From the NCBI GenBank assembly GCA_036971475.1, contig JBAIZL010000005.1:166883886-166947885 (forward strand): 64,000 nt of DNA, given 5' to 3'. A model generated the notes under the pieces. The model did no database searches and was not told where the DNA came from. It saw only the letters and a program-made list of their open reading frames with translations. Below, piece after piece: positions 1 through 11,970 of the stretch. Source of the stretch: Prosapia bicincta (Eukaryota > Arthropoda > Insecta > Hemiptera > Cercopidae). How positions within the stretch are numbered: the first letter of the stretch is position 1; the number at the start of each line of letters is the position of its first letter. Made by a program: the position numbers and the translations under genes.

Positions 1-1092
1 TTTGAACTGGATTATTTCTTATTACTTACTATTAATTAACTACAAGATATTCTAATGTATAAAATTAAACTTCTCTATTATCTTAAAAGTCCACTAAAGT
101 TATTTTATAGCGCTATTACTCAACTTAATAAATATCAAAATTTTGCTGGTCGCTTACGTAAATTCCCGTTCTCTCCAATTAAACATTTCACACACTTAAA
201 TTCGTTTTATTTACTTTACTTTATATTAACACAGTATTACATTTTGTAATTCACTTCTCCTTAATTTAGTTTGGCCAATCTTCTTAACAAAACGGTATAA
301 TTTAGACGAACTCTTTCCAACTAAATAGAATTTTGACTGGTCCTGGCTGGTTCCTCTAGTAGCGTCACCCACGCTAGAATGCTCTAACTACGCGTCCTTC
401 GATTTTCTTTTAAAATGTTACAAATATGGCGGCCTTCTTCTTAAAAAAAAACACATATGGGTTATAATTTAGTTCGATTTCTTTCCACTAGACTTTACAT
501 CAGACTTACTTTCTTCTGTTTTTACAGCTGATGTTTCCTTGACTTTCACACATGTTAATGTCAACGAACTATTTTCACCGTTTTACAGCTGATGCGTCCA
601 CAATGAGCTTGTTTAGAATGGCGTTTTAACTTGGTTAAACCTGGTTGAAACTTACTGTTTTAATTTCCTATCCTCAACAAACCTTCCAGTGTTTATTTTA
701 TTAATATTATTAGTGTGTGAAGTGTCTTTGTGTTTTACTTTTGAAATAGTTCTGAATTGTGTGTGTTTTGCTTGGTCTTTCATAAACATAACCTTTCAAT
801 TTTCTTTTGTTTACAAACGTGTTCACTTTCTCCTTCAAGTAATTACTTAGCCCTATGTTCCTACAGTTTACAAATTTGTTTACACATAACCATTCTTAGA
901 TTATCTTATTTTAATTTATGTGTTAGGTTATTTGATATAACAAATTTCCTAATACATTTCCAGTTCAAAAACCTTGTTTACAATTCTATGCTTTTACCTA
1001 AATTTAGTTTTCATTTAACCTAACCAATATCTTAATGAATTTCTTCCTAAATTTTGAGTGAGTTATTTCTCATCTATTTTCCAATTCTTAAA
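1..1092. other. AT-rich DNA with no recognised gene
   Basis: Only short ORFs without recognisable similarity are present. One copy of an AAATATGGCGGCC-type motif lies near 422-434. I see no terminal repeats or RNA genes. Confidence 0.5.
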
Positions 1093-1094
1093 TA

Positions 1095-3570
1095 CAGTAC
1101 AGTCTCGCTAATCCGGTCTCCGATGATCCGGACCTCCGGCTAATCCGGACGGCCCAAAAGTTTTGTTTAGTTATAGTATTTTACAGTGCACAATCAGTCT
1201 GCTGTCCACAAAAATATTTATTTTTATACGTCTATATTTGTTATTTTTCAAAGGGGTTTTCCTACTTTAATACTCAAATAATATAATTTATTCATTAAAA
1301 TATGAAATAGGTGTACCACTTGTTTGTTTCTTTTGCCTACTAAAGTAGAAAAAACTTCTTTGAAAAAATATATACAAATTAGATCACCCAACACTACAAC
1401 GTACGTGACATCAGAGACATCTTGCGATAAACAAAAGATAAAGGACCGCTGACTAAACGGATAAACAGTCTATCCGTCTGGCGTCAGGTCAGTTGTTTTG
1501 TCGGACAGATGCCACTTTTCCTGCTTCTCGCAAGATATCTGCTCAGTTGTCATTTAATTCTAGTGCGATATTGATCTGTGTTTTTTATTTACGTCTCGTT
1601 CAGTGTTCAGTGAAAATGGCGACTAAACGTAAGTCAGTGACAGTGACAATGGAACAAAAACTCCAAGCTTTGTTTCGTATTGATGGAGGTGAATCGCTTA
1701 TTAAAATTGCAAAAGAGTTAGGTGTGGGAAAACAAACTGTTTCCGATTGGAAAAAAAAGCGACAGGAAATTGAAGATTTTTGTGCAAAAATGGTTAGTAA
1801 AGACAGTTTAGGCGGCAGAAGCACTTTAAAAAAACCAAAAAATGAAACCCTAGATGATGCTTTGTATGTTTGGTTTTGCCAACAACGGGAACAGGGTGTT
1901 CCTTTATCGAGTGTAAATTTGCAAACGATCGCGCTGAAACTGAATGAAAAGTTAAAAGGAGACCCTAATTTTACTGCCAGTGTGGGATGGCTGTCACGGT
2001 GGAAGGAACGACACGGCATCCGTCAACTCGGAATAAGTGGTGAAATTTTGTCAGGTGACAGTGATGCAAGTGAAAAATTTAAAGACAAATTTGGCAAGTT
2101 TCTCAGAGATGAAAACTTACAACCTTGTCAGGTGTTCAACGCTGACGAAACTGGATTAAATTATAAAATGTTCCCAAAAAAAACTTTAGCTTCCAAATTA
2201 GATTCAGTAGCAAAAGGCCATAAAGTTAAGAAAAAACGTATGACTTTGCTGCCCTGCAGTAATGCTTCTGGCGATCTAAAATTTCCACTTTTGGTGATAG
2301 GGAAATCCGCAAAGCCTAGGGTTTTTAAAAATGTAAATTTAAGTGTTCTACCGGCCCAATACAAGTTCCAAAAATCAGCGTGGATGAACAGTCAAATTTT
2401 TAAGGACTGGTTTTTTGAAAACTTTGTTCCAACAACAGAAAAGTTTTTAAAAGAGAAAAAACTCCCTCGAAAAGCGGTTTTACTAATTGATAATGCCCCA
2501 TGCCACCCAAATGAAGAAGAATTGCGTCATGGTGACATTTTTGTTAAATTTCTTCCTCCTAACGTAACGGCTCTCATTCAGCCGATGGATCAGGGCGTGA
2601 TCGAAGCGATAAAACGGCGATATAGGAAAAAGTTAATTTTATCGCTTTTGGAACAACAAGAAGCAGATCCAGCTACAAAATTTATTGAAATTCTTAAAAA
2701 AGTGACTATAAAGGATGTCATTTATATGGCTGCAGAATCGTGGGAGGAAATTCAACCGTCTACACTACAAAAAAGCTGGAAAAAATTGTGGCCTGAAATG
2801 CCACAGGAAAGTGGAAAATCTGACAGTCAACCTACTAATGACGACAATGAATTTGTTCAGATTTTTCAACAATTGGAGGGTTGTGCCGAGTTGAAAGACA
2901 CTGATATTTCCGAGTGGATTATCAGTGATAATGACATTGGTCATCAAGTGCTCAACGAGGACGAAATCGTCGCGGTGTGCACTGCAAACGCAGAAAATGA
3001 CAGCTCGGAAGAGGAAGACTACACAGACGAACCTGTCAGCCTAACTCATGATGAGGCGGCTGCAATGCTGGAGGGGTTGATGACTTACTTTGAGAAACAA
3101 AGTGATACGTCAACTGCGGAGCTACTGACCTTGAAACGCCTACGAGATCGTACTGTGAAACGACGTCATTCATCGTTAAAACAAAAGAACATTACGGACT
3201 TTTTTCACTAAGTTTTTTAAAGTTTGTTTTTGTTTCAGTTTCATTTTTGTTTGAGTTTTTTGTGCGTTTATACAGTATAGTGTAAATAACTTTATGTGAA
3301 TACTTTTATTCAACGAGAAAGGTGCTTAGATATTTATTTATGTCATGACTTTTCTGTTATAATTATAGGATTTTTTGCTACATAAGCTATGAAATACTGT
3401 ACTGTAAGCTATATTTAGGCCTCAATTTCACTAAAACTACAATTTCAATATGTTTTCCCACCTAAAACACATATTGTATGCATTTGTTTGGCTTTTTCCG
3501 TCTAATCCGGACTTTCGTTGATCCGGACCGGGTCCGGTCCCATCAAGTCCGGATTAGTGAGACTGTACTG
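1095..3570 (+). mobile_element. Tigger/pogo-type DNA transposon, full-length copy 1
   Basis: The element is 2,476 bp and is bounded by terminal inverted repeats that begin CAGTACAGTCTCGCTAATCC on the left and end with the inverted form, GGATTAGYGAGACTGTACTG, on the right. It is flanked by the TA duplication expected of the Tc1/mariner/pogo superfamily (1093-1094 and 3571-3572). Further ATCCGGAC-type subterminal repeats lie inside both ends. It carries one uninterrupted transposase gene. A second copy of identical length lies at 34215-36690. The two differ at five positions that I found, all transitions (1566, 1910, 2080, 2234 and 3536 in this copy), so the family moved recently. Confidence 0.95.
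1616..3211 (+). CDS. Tigger/pogo transposase, 531 aa, intact
   Basis: This transposase cuts and pastes the surrounding element. The frame opens at 1493, but I take the ATG at 1616 (context GTGAAAATGGCG) as the start because the pogo-family N-terminus begins there. Residues 7-55 form a Psq-type helix-turn-helix and about 70-140 a CENP-B-type DNA-binding domain. The DDE domain follows, with catalytic aspartates D177 (NADETGLNYK), D292 (LLIDNAPCHP) and D325 (IQPMDQGVIE), a DD32D spacing. An acidic stretch at about 470-485 precedes a basic tail. The protein ends QKNITDFFH, which fits the PCNA-interacting (PIP-box) consensus Q-x-x-I-x-x-F-F. There are no stops or frameshifts and the length suits the family, so it may be active. 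Confidence 0.95.
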   Translation: MATKRKSVTVTMEQKLQALFRIDGGESLIKIAKELGVGKQTVSDWKKKRQEIEDFCAKMVSKDSLGGRSTLKKPKNETLDDALYVWFCQQREQGVPLSSVNLQTIALKLNEKLKGDPNFTASVGWLSRWKERHGIRQLGISGEILSGDSDASEKFKDKFGKFLRDENLQPCQVFNADETGLNYKMFPKKTLASKLDSVAKGHKVKKKRMTLLPCSNASGDLKFPLLVIGKSAKPRVFKNVNLSVLPAQYKFQKSAWMNSQIFKDWFFENFVPTTEKFLKEKKLPRKAVLLIDNAPCHPNEEELRHGDIFVKFLPPNVTALIQPMDQGVIEAIKRRYRKKLILSLLEQQEADPATKFIEILKKVTIKDVIYMAAESWEEIQPSTLQKSWKKLWPEMPQESGKSDSQPTNDDNEFVQIFQQLEGCAELKDTDISEWIISDNDIGHQVLNEDEIVAVCTANAENDSSEEEDYTDEPVSLTHDEAAAMLEGLMTYFEKQSDTSTAELLTLKRLRDRTVKRRHSSLKQKNITDFFH

Positions 3571-3572
3571 TA

Positions 3573-3600
3573 ATATTATATAGCCCATTCTATAAATGTT

Positions 3601-3636
<36 letters not shown>

Positions 3637-4312
3637 ATACTGGAATTATAATTCTAGGTATTGGTATTTATTTCTTATCTCCATGTAATTGATATATAAA
3701 AACAAAAGTTATGGTATTTGTTTTCTTAAACCATGACAGCGATCTTGGCCTGAAACATTTTACTGGCCAATGCCAAAACTCATCACAAATACAAATAAAT
3801 AATAAAAAATAAAAAACTTTCACTCACATTCCAAATTTAAAATTTTGGGATAAAAATTATTCCACTCTTCCCCTCTAAGGTCACCTAAAAACCTTACAAA
3901 ATTAATGTTTTAACTTGATTTTTTTATAGGTTTCTAGGTTCAAACTAGCAAAATGCCTCAAAAAGTATTAAATCTTAATGGTAATGCAACAAAAATTACA
4001 ATTTTTTGAATAAATAACACTTTTAACAACCAACCCTGCACCATTTACATACAACACGCTTCACAGCATTTCTAACCAAAGTTAGACTGTGTAATAAGTA
4101 TCTATAAGTGTTTTTTACACCTTTTAGACTCATTTTGTGGCTTACTATCATAAAATTTATTTCAACTGGATACGTTATACGTGACCAGGTGTATGATTTT
4201 AGCAAACAAAATTATACAGAGCCATGCAGAAAACTGTCAAATACGAAAAAAATTCAGTATGGAATAGTATGGACATACTACATGCGCATATCAACAGCCG
4301 TCATACTATGTA
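3573..4312. other. Intergenic AT-rich DNA with a TA microsatellite
   Basis: A (TA)n run occupies about 3604-3632. The rest is AT-rich, with no gene or terminal repeat that I can recognise. Confidence 0.5.
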
Positions 4313-5682
4313 GAGTAATACTCTGTACATATGTGATAGGTGGGACCGAACGACAACCGTGTAAGTCGAATTTGCGCAAGTCGGGGTATAATTTTACATA
4401 CAATCACATAGAAATCATGTTTGATTGGGACCAAAGACTAAATAAACTTATAATTTAGCAGAAAAATGTGTATGTATTAAAATCTTAAATACATAATTCA
4501 ACAAAATATTATATTATGTACATACATATTGCAGAGAAGTAAGTAAAAAGAAGTTATTTTGACATAGATGACTCAATAAAATTTAGTAAATTCGTATGAA
4601 GAATTGAATATTTTTTTCTTCTCACACAGAATTTCCTCATAACTCGTTAATTTTTTTGTTTTTTGACAGAAATACGCTCATCGTTGGAGTCTATGTTTTC
4701 CAAAACTTGCTCAATTAAACTAAGGCCTTTTGTCAAATATCTAACCATCATTTCATCTTCTACGTCAACTGGGTCTAAAGAATCTGCGCTTTTAAGGTTG
4801 CTCTTGCTCATGCATTTCTATGAATTAATTGTCATCTCCTGGGAGTAAATCCAGCAGTTCTTGAACGTTATCATTAACCAGTTCTAAATTGAGTTGTCTG
4901 GCAAAACCGACAACTCCTTCAATCACATCAGCAATTTCATCAGACTCTGGCACTGATTCCGCTTGAGTTTTAGTAGCAAAAAAAATTAACTTCCAAAGGT
5001 CATTCAAAGTGTTTTTGTGAAGTTCCAAGATTGTCCAATGATTATTAAAGCATCGAAAATATTGAATTGTTTCCAAAAATCTTCAACAAAGAGCTGGTTG
5101 TTCTGTCTCATAGCTTCATGCAGATGTGCAAATGAACTTCTTGTGTAATAAGCTTTAAATGTTTTGAGGGCTCCCTGATCCATCAGTCGAAGTAAACTAG
5201 TTAGGTTTGGTGGCAAAAAATCACTTTCATGCTTGTCGAAATTAGTTAAAGTAGAAGGCGGATGGCCAAGTGCATTATCAATTAATAGGAATTACTATAA
5301 AAGGAATTGTTTAGACTGACAATAACGTTCGACTTAAAGTATGAAATAATGACCAAACCAGTCCAAAAAAAAGCTATCACTAAGCTTTTCGATTCGACTT
5401 CCAAATCACGGACAAGGTAAGTTTATAAATATGTTTAATGCCCTTGGATTTTCTGAACGATGAACTATGAGAGGTTGCAAGTTACAGTCACCAGCTGTAC
5501 ATTTGTGCCAACCATCACTGTCAATCGGTCTTTGGCAGCCTTAAAACCTAAATATTTTCTCTTCATGAACTATCTTAGGCATTTTCTTCCAGAACAGGCC
5601 AGTTTCTCCATAACTCGGACAGCATGATTTAAAACTGCATAACTTGGGAATAAGACATAGTAGCGGAAGTCGAGGTATTACT
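4313..5682 (-). mobile_element. Decayed Tigger element, family B, copy 1
   Basis: This block resembles 58167-59616 over most of its length. Shared landmarks include GGGACCAAAGACTAAATAAA near the left side and GAACAGGCCAGTTTCT near the right. The right end reads CGAGGTATTACT, close to the terminal repeat of the other copy. It contains a broken Tigger transposase on the minus strand. Boundaries are approximate because both termini have decayed. Confidence 0.7.
4837..5216 (-). pseudogene. Tigger transposase fragment, C-terminal half of the DDE domain
   Basis: The minus-strand reading begins MPPNLTSLLRLMDQGALKTF. In this family the conserved PPN-TSL-x-PMDQG segment contains the third catalytic aspartate. 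Downstream come AYYTRSSFAHLHEAM and VEDFWKQFNIFDAL, which match the helical segment after the catalytic core of Tigger1-like proteins. A frameshift near 5005 splits the reading into two overlapping frames, and the N-terminal DNA-binding region is missing. It is not functional. Confidence 0.75.
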
Positions 5683-7189
5683 TTATACATATATTTAAAT
5701 ATACTTATAAAGTCTCCAGTTTGGATAGATGTGGGTGTAATTTTATACATTACTATATACCTGTAGAGTGTCCAGTCAGAACAGATTTGGTTGTATGTTT
5801 ATAGAACATTACCTAATCAAACGTCTACTTCCGCAGAGTAATGCATTTTGCCAGGGGACGGTACATGATCCCTATTCTAGCCTTACATCTATATATTTGG
5901 TTAAAAGTACAAAATTACAACCAAATCTATCTTGACTGGATACTTCATAGGTATATAAAATTAACCTTCCATGGCAATAACAAACTATAATTACCAATTT
6001 AACTCCAGGACATGTTTTTGATTCCTTTTATATGCATTGTATTGGGGGTGGGAAATTTGCATTTTTACCAGCACTATTAGCACCGCGTATGGGTGGAATT
6101 ACAATTTTCCAAAATAGTTAATTTTTGGGAAAAGAGTGAGAGTTGTAATAATTTTATTCGTATCCCTGATGACTTTCTGCGTTGGGCGGTATAACTATAT
6201 TCGCTAAAATCTTACACGTGGGCACAGGAAATAAATACCGTGTATATTAATATAGGTATAATGATGTTACATAACTTAACCCAAGCCATACTGAGACCAG
6301 CATTGTCTGTAATGGGAGGCTAGGAGGAGAATGTCAGAAATGTCAAGATCTGACATTGGATAAAGTAAAGTAAGTATATTGCATAAAATAGTGCAATAAT
6401 GTCCTACTCTCCTTATAGATGTGTGGTCGGGTATAGATAAAGTAAAGTAAAGTAAGTAAGTTGCATAAAATAGTGCAATAATGTCTTACACTCCTTATAG
6501 ATGTGTAGTCGGGTATAATACCAAAACAAGTTGTACGTAAATGGTGTTTTGTTATGTTTTTTTGTTGCTTCTCCAGTTAGTTTAAATACTTTTCAAGGCA
6601 TTTTGATAGTTTTGACGTCAAAAAATCAAGGTAAAACATTGGTTTTTTGAAGATGTTAGGTGATCATAGAGGGGGTGGGGGAAATAATATTTTCCAAATT
6701 TCTAATTATTTGGGACGTGAGTGGAAGTTTTGGTAATTGTAAATTTTAGTGGCCACCTGAAATATATATTGAAAATTTTTCAAAACCACCAAATAGAACG
6801 ATATCCACAAGAATTTTTTTTATTTTACTCATAAATTTTTTTTTCTATCTACCTATATTAAAATATACTTACAAAATATCTAGTCAGGATATATTTGGTT
6901 ATAATTTTATTCAACATTACTATCTTACCTATATAAAAGTATCCAATCAGGATAGATATTTTTGTAATTTTGTTAAATATTTACTTATTACAGATATTAC
7001 AACCAAATCTAACCTGAATGGATACTTCGTAGGTACACTTTAATAAATACGGGTAGATAGTAATGTTACATAAAATTATAACCAAATCTATCATGACAGG
7101 ATACTTCATAGATATATTTTAATTTATGTATATATAGTAATGTTGTATAAAATTATAAAAAAATTAAGTATTTAAATTTTAAGTTTAGT

Positions 7190-8310
7190 AATAGAAGAAA
7201 TTGACTTTGACGTAGTGCAGTGCACTGTAGCTACTGCGCGGCCGGTTCACTCTATACATGCCATTACAGAATAACATTTAAAAAGTGAAAAAAGTAACTT
7301 TCCATATTTTCCGCAGAAAAATAAGTTAATATTTGTGTTCTTGACATTAAAACGAGTAATTAAAAAAAAAATTTTTTAACATTGTCAATAAGACTCATTT
7401 ACATTATACATGCCATTACAGACTAACATTTAAAATGTGAAAAACAGTAACTTTCCATATTTTCTGCAGAAAAAAGTTGATATTTGTGTTCTACACATTA
7501 AAATGAGTACTTGGAAAACAAAATGTTAACACCAACATATTAAGACTATATTTTTACTGATATTTGAGAAACAACTTTTTGATGGTTTTTGCATACATAT
7601 ATTTAAATATACTTATAATGTCTCCAGTTAGGATATATTTGGTTTTAAATGTATACATTACTATATACCTATATTAAAATATACCTAAAACGTGTCCAGT
7701 CAGGATAGATTTCATTGTTATTTTATACATTACCTAAATGGGTAATGATTGGTTCAAAACCTAATCATTGTATAGGCATTACTTCACTGGCCTAGGTTTT
7801 CCTTGTTTGACTTATTCTATGCAAACAGATTATTAGGGAACTTACTAACTCCTGATCAATTTGACCTTGCTGAACATGAATCTGAAGTTTTTACAATTAC
7901 CGTTTTTTTACTGCAAACACATATTTACATTTTTTTTAAATGGTAAAAATATAGTCTTAATGACATTGGTTTAAATTTTTTTTGTTTTTAAATTACTTGT
8001 TTTAATGTGTAAAATACGAATATCAACTTTTTTTTCGCAGAAAATACAGGAAGTTACTTTTTTCACATTTTAAATGTTAGTATGTAATGGCATATATAGC
8101 GTAAATGAGTCTTATTGATAGTTTAAAATTTATTTTTTTTAAATCACTAATTTTAATGTGTAGAACACGAATATCAACTTTTTCCGTGGAAAATACAAAA
8201 AGTTAATTTTTGTGCACATTTTTAATGTTAGTCTGTAATTGCATGTATAGCGTGAACTGGCCACGCAGTAGCTACAGCGCACTGCTCAACGTCTAAGTAA
8301 ATTTAATTTA
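7190..8310. repeat. Large imperfect inverted repeat
   Basis: The left arm (about 7190-7530) contains GTAGCTACTGCGCGGCC, TATACATGCCATTACAG and TTTCCATATTTTCTGCAGAAA-like segments, partly duplicated within the arm. The right arm (about 7900-8310) carries the same segments in reverse complement, ending CACGCAGTAGCTACAGCGC. The two arms enclose about 400 bp around 7550-7900. It resembles a fold-back element, with no coding capacity. Confidence 0.6.
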
Positions 8311-8929
8311 ATACTAAACTTAAAATCTTAATATTTAACTTTTGGTTATAATTTTAGGTAATTGTTTAGATTCCTAAACCGGGCCTATATTTTCATGAAA
8401 CATTCAGAAACATGTAAAAAGGCTATTTTCATTAAAATTATTTTTTGTGTGCCTAGAAACATTTTTTCTTAAATTAAAGTTGGGTAAAATTTTCAGAGCG
8501 GATGTAGCAGTTGTGAATAGGCTGCCTGCCTCGCGGAGGGATACACGGCATCGCAAATGTAATAACCGTTGGAAAATATGTAATAACACTTGGAAAATGT
8601 GTAGCATTACGTTTTGGCATAATTTTAATGAATTTAAAGTATGAATTAAATGAATATAAAAGTATAAAATGTGAAGTATCCAGTCAGGATGGATTTGGTT
8701 CTAATTGTATAAATGTAACCATTTAGGTAATGGGTAATTTCAATGAAAATAGCCTTTTTACATGTTTCTGAATCTTTCATGAAAATATAGGCCCAGTTTG
8801 GGAATCTAAACAATTACCCAATTTTATACATTACTATCTACCTACATTAAAATATACCTATGAAGTATCTAGTCAGGATAGACTTGGTTACAGTTTTATA
8901 CATTACTATATACCTACATTAAAATATTC

Positions 8930-9799
8930 GGTTGAAATGCAGTAGCTCGACAGCATACGATATTTTGGGAAATTGTTCAAAACCACCAAATTGGACGATA
9001 TCGACAAGAATTTTTTTAAAATTGAAGTAGGAAAGTTACTTTTTTTCAATTTAAAGTAGGGTAATAAATTCAGCGTGGATGTAGAAGTTGTGAATAGGCG
9101 CAGAGTGATACTTACGTCACAGTGCTGCGCATAAGGTTGTACGCATTGTCCGCGGTACGTCACGCAACCTTACGTGTGTAGATATTTGAGAAACAACTTT
9201 CCAGTTAGGATAGATTTGGTTTTAAATTTATACAATACTGTATACCTATATTAAAATTTACCGAAAAAGTGTCAAGTCAGGTTAGATTTGGTTTTAATTT
9301 TATACATTGAAATTCAGTTGTAAAATCACGAAGCATTTGTTTAACTCTGCGCCTATTCACAACTTCTACATCTGCGCTGAATTTTTCTACGCTACTTTAA
9401 ATTGAAAAAAGTAACTTTCCGAGGTCAATTAAAAAAAAATTCTTGTGGATATCGTTTTATTTAGAGATTTTAATATAGGTAGATAATATTGAAAAAAATT
9501 TTAACCAAACGTTAAATATACATAAACCGGTTGAAATGCAGTACTCCGGCACTATACAATATTTTGGGAAATTGTTCAAAACCATCAAATTGGACGATAT
9601 CCACAAGACTTTTTTAAAAATTGAAGTAGGAAAGTTACTTTTTTTCAATTTAAAGTAGGGTACTATAATCAGCGCGGATGTAGAAGTTGTGAATAGGCGC
9701 GGAGTGATACTTACGTCACAGTGCTGCGCATAAGGTTGTACGCATTGTCCGCGGTACGTCACGCAACCTCACGTGTGTAGATATTTGAGAAACAACTTC
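8930..9799. repeat. Two direct copies of a 270-bp unit, with inverted partial copies nearby
   Basis: The stretch from 8930 to about 9200 is repeated nearly exactly at 9530-9799. Both run from GTTGAAATGCAGTA through GTTGTGAATAGGCGC and GTACGCATTGTCCGCGGTAC to ATATTTGAGAAACAACTT. Shorter inverted copies lie at about 9330-9470 and 10130-10370. The GC-rich middle stands out from the AT-rich surroundings. Confidence 0.7.
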
Positions 9800-10390
9800 T
9801 ACAGTTAGGATAGATTGGTTTTAAATTTATAAAATACTGTATACCTATATTAAAATATACCGAAAAAGTGTAAAGTCAGGTTAGGTTTGGTTTTAATTTT
9901 ATACATTGAAATTCAGTTGTAAAGTCACGAAGCATTTGCATAACTCTGCGCCTATTCACAACTTCGCGTAATTTTTATACATATATTTAAATATACTTAT
10001 AAAGTCTCCAGTTAGGATAGATTTGGTTTTAAATTTATACAATACTGTATACCTATATTAAAATATACCTAAAAAGTGTCAAGTCAGGTTAGATTTGGTT
10101 TTAATTTTATACATTGAAATACAGTTGTATCACGAAGCATTTGTATCACTCCGCGCCTATTCACAACTTCTACATCCGCGCTGAATTTTTTTCGCTACTT
10201 TAAATTTAAAAAAAAGTAACTTTCCGAGGTCAATTTAACAAAAGTTCTTGTAGATATCGTCCTATTTAATGATGTTAAACCATTTCCCAAAATATCGTAT
10301 AGCGCCGGGCTTCTGCATTTTTACCCATAAACCAATGTCATTAAGACTGCCGAGCTACTGCATTTCAACCGAAGTTATTTTTAACGGCAA

Positions 10391-11815
10391 ACACATATTA
10401 ACCTAAGAAAACCAGGTTAGGTCAGGTTTATATCTTTTTGTTTGCAGTATAAAAAAACGTTCAGATTCGTGTTCACCAAGGTCGAATTGATCGGGGGAAA
10501 ATAATTTCACCGATCGGAACGCTAGTAGCTGATCTTAATAATTACCAAATGCAGAACCAATATAAATATTGCAAGGTATGGACAAGAACTCAAGTGGTAC
10601 CAAGAGGCAAAGTATCCTATAACAGGCTTAGATGTTCAGGATGGGATCTTTGAATCAAATGTGCATTGTTAAAACTAAACACATTATATTTCTGACACGA
10701 TTAATAATAACTACTCATATTAATAATATTACTGAATATTATTATTATATATTAAGAATATTAAATACATTTTTTTACTTTAAGGTAGGGTTTTCGAAAT
10801 GTTACACGCTACTTATCCCATTATGAAAATAAAATACTATAACTTTATTAACATTTGATTGATACAAATTATAGTACTGGAACAAATTAAAGCTGTTTAT
10901 TCGAATTTAACACACAATATATTTCTGAATCATTACATTAATAACTCAATTTTACTTACCAAATTACAACGTGTTAACTACACCATCCACACCGGATGTA
11001 AGGTCGTTGTTAGATCACAATTTCAACATTTCCATTGTTAGACATATGAAATTATATCACTTATCTGTGTAATATAATTTTATTTCTACTGCAATATGAA
11101 ACACAAATGTATTTCAGGCTGTTTTATATGGAACGTTTTTCACAACAAATAAATAACAATTTTTATTATTTATGGACTACTTTCATTTTTCCTAGTCTTT
11201 TGAATTTTTTGAGTGTTATTTTCATAAAATTAGTGCACTACACATTTTAATATCGTTTCTAGATTTTAAAAAATTCATAAACTAGCTTAATAACTCTCCA
11301 TATTGTATTTAAATTAAAATTGTAATAAGTCTTTGGTGCTGTATTTATATAGAATACATGTGATATATATGATGTAATTAATATAATATAAACCGAATTT
11401 CGTATTACTACAGCCAAACATATCTCACATATTAATTATTATAGTAGACCCTCTATACTGACAATCAATAAATAATTTGTATACTATTATTAACAAATTT
11501 GTGTTAGACATTTTATAATGTTAAAAGAAAATTATTGGATTGCTAAACCTTTAGGTAGTATTGCAAGACTTCGTCACCAACTCTAGAGTCCACATGAAGA
11601 GGTCTAGCATATAGTAAAAAGTAATAGATTATCAATCAAAGATGGAAATTGAAGCATCTACTATGTACTTTTATGTTCAATAACCTTAATAATATAACTA
11701 ATAACAATAGCTTTGATTTATTAAATTATTAGCATAGATTGAACGTTTGATTATATACAAGTACTAATATTTGTTGATTCCATCTTCAAGTGAGCTACTA
11801 GTTATCATTAAACAC
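10391..11815. other. AT-rich DNA with no recognised feature
   Basis: There are short ORFs only. About 10440-10500 resembles, inverted, a stretch near 7840-7900, so the left edge belongs to the repeat field. I see nothing else. Confidence 0.45.
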
Positions 11816-11818
11816 TTT

Positions 11819-11970
11819 TAATATTCTCTGTTTTCGACGATTTAATTAATATTCACTGCTTTCGACGATTTACTTGATATAATTGCTTACGGCGATTTTC
11901 TTAATATTCACTGCTTTCGACGATTTAATTAATATTCACTGCTTTCGACGATTTACTCAATATAATTGCA
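11819..11970. repeat. Minisatellite of about 28-bp units
   Basis: The unit resembles TTTCGACGATTTAATTAATA followed by TTCACTGC. It recurs about five times, with two variant units that carry GATATAATTGC or TCAATATAATTGC. There is no coding potential. Confidence 0.7.

Larger units (their letters stand above)
5690..10390. repeat. Field of short dispersed repeats in both orientations
   Basis: A core resembling CCAGTCAGGATAGATTTGGT recurs at least 17 times. Forward copies lie near 5713, 5771, 6880, 6929, 7623, 7694, 8680, 8869, 9200, 9273, 9799, 9872, 10006 and 10079. Inverted copies lie near 5924, 7002 and 7080. Many occur as pairs 71-73 bp apart, joined by TATACATTACTATATACC and ATTAAAATATACC segments. 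No believable protein is encoded. The minus-strand ORFs at 8906-9163 and 9457-9762 are the same repeat read twice. It could be a degenerate satellite or nested miniature elements. Confidence 0.7.

Noticed and set aside
1600..2947. Minus-strand ORFs within the Tigger transposase (also 34720-36067)
   Set aside because: They are antisense shadows of an intact, recognisable transposase.
4108..4458. 116-codon plus-strand ORF
   Set aside because: No domain; it overlaps the end of a decayed Tigger element whose match at 58167 onward does not keep the frame.
8906..9762. Two similar minus-strand ORFs of 85 and 101 codons as a gene family
   Set aside because: They are two copies of the same 270-bp non-coding repeat; similarity continues at DNA level outside the frames and differs in frame-breaking ways.
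11820..11960. CRISPR-like array from the regularly spaced 28-bp units
   Set aside because: Units are adjacent without unique spacers, and the context is eukaryotic. It is a minisatellite.
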